A DNA stretch of 64,000 nt, taken from the NCBI RefSeq assembly GCF_000002985.6, contig NC_003280.10:12210501-12274500 (forward strand), written 5' to 3'. Of this stretch, positions 57,432-64,000 are shown piece by piece (position 1 is the stretch's first letter; the number at the start of each line of letters is the position of its first letter). The notes beneath the pieces are model-generated. The model made no database searches, had not been told where the DNA came from, and was given only the letters and a program-made list of their open reading frames with translations. A program made the translations under genes and the position numbers. The DNA is from Caenorhabditis elegans. Its lineage: Eukaryota; Nematoda; Chromadorea; Rhabditida; Rhabditidae.

Positions 57432-57640
57432 ATACAGTGCGTCCAACTTCTATAGCACCCCCCTCCAATTTGGCGGTTTGGAGCTTCTCAAAATGTTTTT
57501 TGAAAAAGTGTTAGTGCAGTTCGATAGCAAATGTTGAAAAACCTATGCTCCCCAATTTTTATTATGGTATCTCAAAAATCACGGAAATTAGGTCAAAATA
57601 TCTGAAAAATGGCCGTCCAACTTCTATAGCACCCCCTCTG
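57432..57640 (+). mobile_element. Tc3-like transposon end fragment
   Basis: TACAGTGCGTCCAACTTCTA followed by TAGCACCCCCC resembles the Tc3 terminal repeat, and GTCCAACTTCTATAGCACCC recurs at about 57613. It begins with TACAGTG after a TA microsatellite. I found no matching right end, so it is a fragment or solo end. Confidence 0.6.
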
Positions 57641-57789
57641 ATTTTTGGCAATTTTCGGTAAAATCGGGGTTTTCTTCTTAATTAATAAATTTATTTTGTG
57701 AATAACTTTACACCAAAATGTTCAGACGGTTTCATTTTCACGTGTTTTCAGGGGTTATATTTATTTTTTAAATGTATACCATACCTATT

Positions 57790-57965
57790 TATTTCCACAT
57801 TACACTGTAATGTTGAGCAATAGTACCTATATTAAAATTTGCCATAGCTTAAATATTCGAACTTAGTAGGGATACAAATTATACAGTACTTTCAGAATAT
57901 TTAAGCTATGACAAATTTTTAGATAGTTACTATTGCTCAACATTACAGTGTAATGTGGAAATATA
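57790..57965. repeat. Palindrome with an ATGTTGAGCAATAG core
   Basis: TTTCCACATTACACTGTAAT and its inverse close the unit. GTAATGTTGAGCAATAGTAC and TTGCCATAGCTTAAATATTC pair with the right arm. A partial copy of the left arm lies at 57130-57182. Confidence 0.85.
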
Positions 57966-58041
57966 TGGGTATACCGTAATAACGACTGTATAAGTAGAGG
58001 ACTATTTTACGTGTATGATTTCGGCATTCAAAATCATACAT

Positions 58042-58224
58042 ACACATTGTGTCAGGCTGTCGTCGTATTACAGTTTGATCTACAAAAATGCGGGAATATT
58101 TTTCCAGAAAAATTGTGACGTCAACACGCTCTTAACCATGCAAAAACAGATGAGATGTCTGCGTCTCAACTCCCGCATTTTTTTTTGAAGATCAAATCGA
58201 AATAAGACATTCTGACTCCACGTG
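58042..58224. repeat. Hairpin element copy 12 (reverse)
   Basis: It runs from CACATTGTGTCAGGCTGTCG to CATTCTGACTCCACGTG. TACATA occurs just before and just after it. Confidence 0.88.
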
Positions 58225-58460
58225 TACATAATAAATATTTATAGATATGTATAAAAAACGGGTGTAAGCTTTGTTTTTGTTTAAAATGTTTCGACTAGCT
58301 GAAACGTTATTCTAACCGTATGTTGATTTTCCGCAAAATTAAAAATTAAAAAAAAAAAAAAACGAAAAAGTAAACAAAAAAACCGATATCTGTATTTATT
58401 GTGTGTGTGTTTCGTAAAGAGCCAATGATATCAATGCTCTGCCAATGAGCCGAGTCGAAT

Positions 58461-58468
58461 AGAGAGAA

Positions 58469-58551
<83 letters not shown>
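58461..58551. repeat. (GA)n microsatellite
   Basis: About 45 GA units with two AAAG-type interruptions at the left end, followed by mixed, GC-rich sequence to 58780. Confidence 0.95.
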
Positions 58552-58556
<5 letters not shown>

Positions 58557-59499
58557 CTTTACACTGATCTCGGAGCTCTCGGAGCCGCCCGGCGGGGCTA
58601 TCGGTTGCAAGCCTCCCGCCGGAGGCGGGAAGCGCCTACGACAGATGTTGTTAAGCTCTAAGTGAGTGAGTAGGAAGAGGAGATGAGAAAGAGAATAACA
58701 CTAATTTTTCCGGCGGTGCCGAACCCCCGGGAAATGAGAACGAGGAGGAAAAAATTGAAGAAAACTAAAGAAAAAATGTTGCTGAACAGGTGTGGGCGGA
58801 TTTTGGCAACTTTTTAACTGGATTTTTGGGAATTTTTCAGTGAAAATCTAGTTTTTTTTTACTCAAAAAAGCAAGTTTTGTTATAAAAATTTGATGATAA
58901 AATTGAAATTCAACCATTTTTGAACTCTAAATTTTTTTTTTGAAATTACGGAAATTTTCAATCAAAAAAATAATAATTTTCAGGGTAAAAATCGAGCTTT
59001 AGAGCTAAAAACAATTTGTTTTTCAAAAATCGCTGAAATTTTTGGAAATTAAATTTTTTTAAATTTTTTAAATAAAAATTTCCCATATTTTTATTTAATA
59101 AATTTCATCTAACCAATTTTGAGCACTCAAAAAAGCATTTTTTTCGTAAAAAAATTATTACCTTTTCGTGAATCCTTGAATCCCTCGCATGGCGTTTTCC
59201 AAGTTCCTGGAAAAAACCGAAAATTACAAAAAAAAAATCAAAAAAAAAATGGAGAAAAATAAAAATAAAAAATTGGAAGCAATCCGGATATTCAACAAAA
59301 GAAGTTCAGAATTTCGCAGATTTTTTTATTTAAAAAATGAGGTAAAATTCAAAATTTCCAGAACAAAATGAATAACAACAAATCAACAAGGAAAACAATT
59401 TAAAAATGAGAAAAAAAAAACGATTTTTTCAGAAAATTGCTAAAAATCACAAAATTAGCCAATTTTTTTGAAAAAAAAACAGAAAAATCGAATTTTCTT

Positions 59500-62400
59500 C
59501 TACCAATTAATGGGATGAGCCACTGGATGCATACGAATCACAACATTATTCGCTGCCTGGGTATCCGAGCACTCGTCGATTGCAGCTTCAAGTCGAGCGA
59601 AGGTTCCGACTAGGGATTGCTGGAAAAATAGAAAAAATAGATTTAAATTATAGAAAATGATATGAAAATTAGTTTTTAAAAAATTTGAAAAACGCTAAAT
59701 TTTTTATGATTTTTTTTTTCAATTTTGCAATATAAATTTTTTTTTTTCGTAAAATTTTCAGACAATTTTCGGCAAAAAAATTAATCTGAAATCAGCTAAT
59801 TTATCGATTTTAACTGAAATTTTTTTGAAAAAATCAGTAAATTCTGCCGGCGGGAATTCAAAAATTTACAAAAAAATTAGTAATTTTTCAGAAATATTGT
59901 GAAAAAAATTATATTGTTGAAAAATATTAATTCAGTGTTTTTTTTGGGAAATTTGAAAAAAATGTTTTTCTGAAATTCGCAATTTTTTCGTGTTAAAAAA
60001 AGATTATATTTCCTGAAAAATTCAATTTTTTTGAATTTAAGAAAAAAAATTTTTTTCTTGAAAATTGGCGAAAATAAGAATTTTTTTCGGAGAATTAAAA
60101 AAAAATTTTTTTTAATAAAATTCAAATTTCGCGCCAAAACCCCGAAAATCACTGAATTCTGAACAATTTAGTAGAAAATTTTGAAAGAAATTGCTCAATT
60201 TTTTTTGTAGAAATTTCGGGAAAATTTCCAAAAAAAAAATCATCAAAATTCGAATTTTTATCGAACAATTTTATTCTCGGATTTCAAAGAAAATTGCAAT
60301 TTTTCCACTTTTTTTTCGAATTTTAGATAAATTTTCTGCTGAAAAAATTGATTTTTCTACAATTTTCTTTTTTTTTCTTTAATAATCGGAGATTTTTTGA
60401 TTTTTTTTTTGAAAATAAATTTTCTAATTTTTTTTTCAATAAAACTAAAATTTGAAGTCCCGCCAAATTTTTCTGAGAAATTTGAATTTGTAGTCAGTTT
60501 TTTAAACGGAAAATTCAGAAAAAAAAAGTCGTTTTCAATTTATTTTTTCCACATTTTTATGGCTTTTCCTTCAAAATTTCACATTTTTCATCGTTTTAAG
60601 CCTAAAATTGGCCAATTTTTCAGCGGAAAATCACTTTTTCCAGCACTTTCCGTACCATTTCAATAATAAAATTGCTGATCGCAGCGAATTTGTGATGAAG
60701 TTTATCCTCATATACAATACGTGAACCATGTGCATCCATAAGTACAGTAATCAGTGTGAGAGCTTTTGAACTGATGGAAATATCCGGTGATTCACGGTAG
60801 ATTTCAGTGAGAATTGTCATAATTTCGATGGATTCGGTGACGGAGAGCACGGCTCCGCAAGCTTCGGTCATTGGAATTTTAGAGAAGTTACGGGCAAGAA
60901 CTTGGCTCACTTGGGCTCGGCGCTCGGATTCGGACGGTTTTCTGGAAAAAAAAGCTTAGTTTTTTAGTTTTTTTTATTTTTAATTTTTTCGAGAAAAATT
61001 GACAAAATTCGACTAATTTTGAATTTTTTTTTCGTATTTTTAACGATAATTTTTCGATAATTTTCTGTCAAATTTAGATTAAATTACAGCCAATTTTCGA
61101 GAATTTCGGAATTTTTGATTTTTTTTTAACAAAAAATCTGAAAATATCAATATTTTTTTTCAAAAAATCGTAAAATTTTCCGGAAAATTTTTTTTTTTTT
61201 TAATTTTTTCTTAAAAACGTTAAGCCTTTTGTTAGATTTATTCTTTTTTTCCGGAAAATGTTCATTTTTTCGGCGTTTTTCAGAGAAAATCGAAAAAAAA
61301 AACAGAAAATTAAAAATTAAAAATTCATAAATTTCTCGTTTTCCGAAATCCAATTTAGTTCAATTCAAGAAAAATATGTTTTTTTTTTCGGATTTAATAT
61401 GAAAAAGAAAAAATGTTTGGTACGATTTTTTCTTTTTTCCAGAAAATATTCAGTTTTTAAAGCGTTTTTTAGATCGAAAAAACACCATTTATTTGAATTT
61501 GTTTTCAGAAAAAAATTAAACATTTTTTCGTTTTTTTTTTTGTGGTTTTCAGAGAAAATTGAAAAAAAAACACGAAAAATAATTTTAAAAAATTTCCTTT
61601 TTTTTAAAGATTTTATATGGAAAAAACGCAAAATTTTCGGTAGGTTATTTTCTGTTTTTCCAGAAAATTTTCACTTTTTTTTTGCTGTTTTTCAGATCGA
61701 AAAAACACCATTTATTTGAATTTGTTTTCTGAGAAAATTAAACATTTTTCCGTTTTTTGTTGTTGATTTCAGAGAAAATTGAAAAAAAGCAGGAATAACC
61801 TTTCAAAAATGCCCTTTTTTAAAACTTTCTTTGAAAAAACACAATTAAAAAATCTGGAAAATATCCGATTTTATATTTTTATAAAAAATAGTAAAATTTT
61901 TGTTTTTTTGGATTTTATATGGAAAAACAGCCAAAAAATTTTTCTCTTTTTCAGAGAAAATCGAAAAAAAAACTTATTTTTCTGGATTTTCTCAAAAAAA
62001 AAGGCAATTTTTGATGCGATATTTTTCTTTTTTCCAGAAAGTTTTCAGTTTTTTTTTGTTGGTGTTTTCAGATCGAAAAAACACCAATTTTTAAATTTTT
62101 TCTGTAAATTTTCATACGAAAAATGCAATTTTCGTGGATTTTTCTCTCGAAAAACTAAGAATTTTCATAAATTTTATTTAAAAAAAATGCGACTTTACGA
62201 GCTGAAATTGTAATATTTTCAGACTTTTTTGCTCGGAAAACGAAAATTTTCGAAGCTACCGAGCTGAAATTGGTATTTTTTTCAAATTTTTCTATGCAAA
62301 ATGCTATTTTTCGTGGCTTTTGAGCAAAAAAAAAAGGTGATATTTTCGCATTTTTTGCACGAAAAAACGACGATTTTTGCGCTTTTTCATTCGAAAAATG

Positions 62401-63133
62401 CGATTGTTCGAGCTGAAACTATAATATTTTCAGACTTTTTTGCTCGGAAAACGTACATTTTCGAATATTTTCAAATTTTTCTAAGGAAAATGCTATTTTT
62501 CGTGGCTTTTGAGCAAAAAAAAGTGAGATTTTCGCAATTTTTGCTCGAAAAACTACGAATTTAGGTGAAAATTGTACGTATTTTCATAGGAAAAATTGCT
62601 TCTTTTTTTTTTAAATTTTTTGCTCATAGTCATCTCCATACCCAGCAGCAAGCTTCAACAATTCAGCCAAAATAAATTCCGACACAACACGTGCTCCATC
62701 GGCGAGCACATGCTCCACAATTTCCGTATTGCTCTTCAGCTTCTCAATGCACATTCTCAAAAAACCGTCCTCATTTCGAAAAGAGAGCACTCTCGACGTG
62801 GCAATCGCTTTGAGCACCACATGAAGCGTCTCGGGCTCCGAATCCACGTCATCCGTGTAGCGGCGGATTGCGGTGAGCAATTGAGACTGCTCAACAGCCG
62901 AAAGAGCTCCAGCAGCTTCTCCATTGGAGCATTCTTCGTCAAGTTTCGAGCTCAGCTGCTTCCATCTTTTCTCTTTTTCCGGATTTTCAATACAATTTTG
63001 AATTGATTTTAATAGAGATTTCGTGTCAAATGTATCGATTGGATTGACGGCAAATGAGCTGAACGTTTTCGTTTTCGTGGTGGGACCCGATTTCGCGATG
63101 GCTGTCGCTGTTAGAGCGTCGATTTTTGATTTT
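59500..63133 (-). CDS. Unrecognised alpha-helical (armadillo/HEAT-like) protein, 3' part of gene
   Basis: Three exons (63133-62642, 60941-60656, 59619-59500) join in phase to about 299 residues ending PVAHPINW. The 63133 exon enters in phase 2, so earlier exons lie beyond the window or are unseen in 63134-64000. The sequence is a chain of amphipathic helices (SQLLTAIRRYTDD, LHVVLKAIATSRVLSF, ISSKALTLITVLMDAHGS) with the spacing of armadillo or HEAT repeats. I recognise no motif or family name. There is no membrane segment. Introns of 1.0 and 1.7 kb are A/T-run DNA. Within the first exon, 63071-63088 is identical to the core of the GGGTCCCACCACGAAA repeat and encodes SGPTTKT. Confidence 0.82.
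60942..62641. repeat. AT-rich intron with degenerate tandem blocks
   Basis: Units of about 260-300 bp containing CAGAAAATTTTCACTTTTTT, TCAGATCGAAAAAACACCA and TTTTATATGGAAAAA recur from 61.4 to 62.1 kb. A second motif (AAAATGCTATTTTTCGTGGC) repeats at 62.3 and 62.5 kb. Phe/Lys-rich open frames here are repeat artefacts. Confidence 0.65.
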
Positions 63134-64000
63134 CTGAAAGAAATTTTGAGGTCTTATGTGATTTTTATGTCGAAAAATTAGCATTTTTCACTACATTTTC
63201 TGAAGAAAATTTAAATTTTTATTTTTTTTTATTCAAAAAATTGGCTTAAAATCGAGTTTAGACAGTTTTTGAAAGAAATTCATACAATTTTTTGTGATTT
63301 TTAGATTCAAAAATGGTCGAAAATCGAGCTTTTTTGTTTTTTTTTTTCTAAAAAAGTAACTTTTTTAATAAAAATCGAAAAATTTGCATTTTTACTTCAT
63401 TTACTTCTTTTTTTTGCCTCAAAATTGGCTAAAAAATTTACAGTTTTCTCGATTTTCCTAGAAAAATTATACCTATTTTGTGTAAAAACAATTTTTTTTT
63501 TGATTTGCTGTAATAAAATGAGATTTTAGTATTTTTTGGAACATTTTTCGGATTAAAAATTCACTGAAAATCGAATTTTTTAAAAATTTAATTTCGGGTT
63601 TTTCGATAAAAGCTTTTTTTCCGAAAAAATTGGAAATTTTTTGGGTTTTTTATCGAAAAATTAGCATTTTTCACTCCATTTTTTTGATTTTTTAAATTTT
63701 TTTTTTTGACTCAAAATTGGCTTTAAAAATGTTTTTTGGAAATTGCAATAAAAATTGAAATTTTTATAATTTTTTCAGGAAAATCAAATCTCTTTTTTTT
63801 AATGCAAAACAAAATTGGAGGTTTTAGAAGGTTTTTAGTAATTTTAAATACATTTTTTGTGATTTTTTCTGGAAAATTAACTTTTAATTTTAGAATTTTT
63901 TATCGAAAAATTCGCATTTTTCACTCTATTTTTTGTAAAAAAAATGGTTTTTTGTCCGTTTTTTCGGATTTTTTTTTGGAATTTTCAAACTTTTCATGAC
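63134..64000. other. AT-rich intron, no exon found
   Basis: A/T-run DNA with reiterated GAAAAATTAGCATTTTTCAC phrases. No minus-strand coding segment supplies the missing upstream part of the last gene. Confidence 0.5.

Larger units (their letters stand above)
55742..59499. other. Intergenic region upstream of TRIC
   Basis: It holds two hairpin elements, an ATGTTGAGCAATAG palindrome, a Tc3-like end, a (GA)n tract, and AT-rich DNA next to the last gene. The block 56.8-57.4 kb is mixed sequence with CTCTCTCTCTACTTCG-type pyrimidine runs and may hold the TRIC promoter. A 60-codon open frame at 59189 is Lys/Asn low complexity. Confidence 0.5.

Noticed and set aside
61147..62213. Several Phe/Lys-rich open frames of 60-144 codons
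   Set aside because: They come from A/T-run intron DNA with tandem blocks. No frame has complex composition or splice support.

Overview
The window looks like nuclear DNA of a nematode, almost certainly Caenorhabditis elegans. Exons are short, GC-balanced and free of stops. They are separated by AT-rich introns ending in TTTTCAG-type acceptors, several genes have a splice acceptor just upstream of the ATG (trans-splicing), and nematode repeats including TTAGGC-like arrays are dense. The gene set (rsr-2, sinh-1, a txdc-12-type gene, a parn-2/TOE1-type nuclease, a TRIC channel) matches what I remember of the Y57A10A region on the right arm of chromosome II. That placement is from memory, not from a search.

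Layout. 0.3-10.1 kb, minus strand: a large MATH-domain, coiled-coil and Q-rich protein (probably pqn-87), eleven exons, with its 3' end beyond base 1 and its 5' end unresolved. 10.1-14.9 kb: complex non-coding or weakly coding DNA, with a GA-rich promoter-like block. 14.9-16.7 kb, plus: rsr-2 (SRm300/Cwc21 splicing factor). 17.8-26.1 kb, plus: sinh-1 (SIN1 subunit of TORC2), with repeat-laden introns. 29.9-31.5 kb, plus: a secreted thioredoxin-like ER protein (TXNDC12 type). 32.5-37.0 kb, plus: a nine-exon, secreted, cysteine-repeat protein. 37.8-38.6 kb, minus: an unrecognised 158-residue protein. 39.0-40.2 kb: a decayed mariner transposon. 41.5-46.1 kb, minus: TOE1-type DEDD deadenylase with a CCCH finger. 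47.2-55.7 kb, minus: a TRIC-B cation channel whose 6.7-kb first intron holds a complete plus-strand gene (53.7-55.5 kb, GST-fold failed-axon-connections/CDR family). 59.5-63.1 kb and beyond, minus: the 3' part of an unrecognised helical protein gene.

The genes are mostly housekeeping (splicing, TORC2 signalling, ER redox, RNA 3'-end processing, ER/SR cation balance) and show no shared pathway. The accessory layer is the striking part. There are twelve copies of one hairpin element of about 180 bp, and at least four palindromic TTAA-flanked elements. Two elements are nested in others. There are five blocks of degenerate TTAGGC sequence, three long G/C tracts, and repeat arrays in opposite orientation on either side of sinh-1 exons 3-4 and of exon 2 of the nested gene. 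No prokaryotic, viral, CRISPR, tRNA or rRNA feature was seen.
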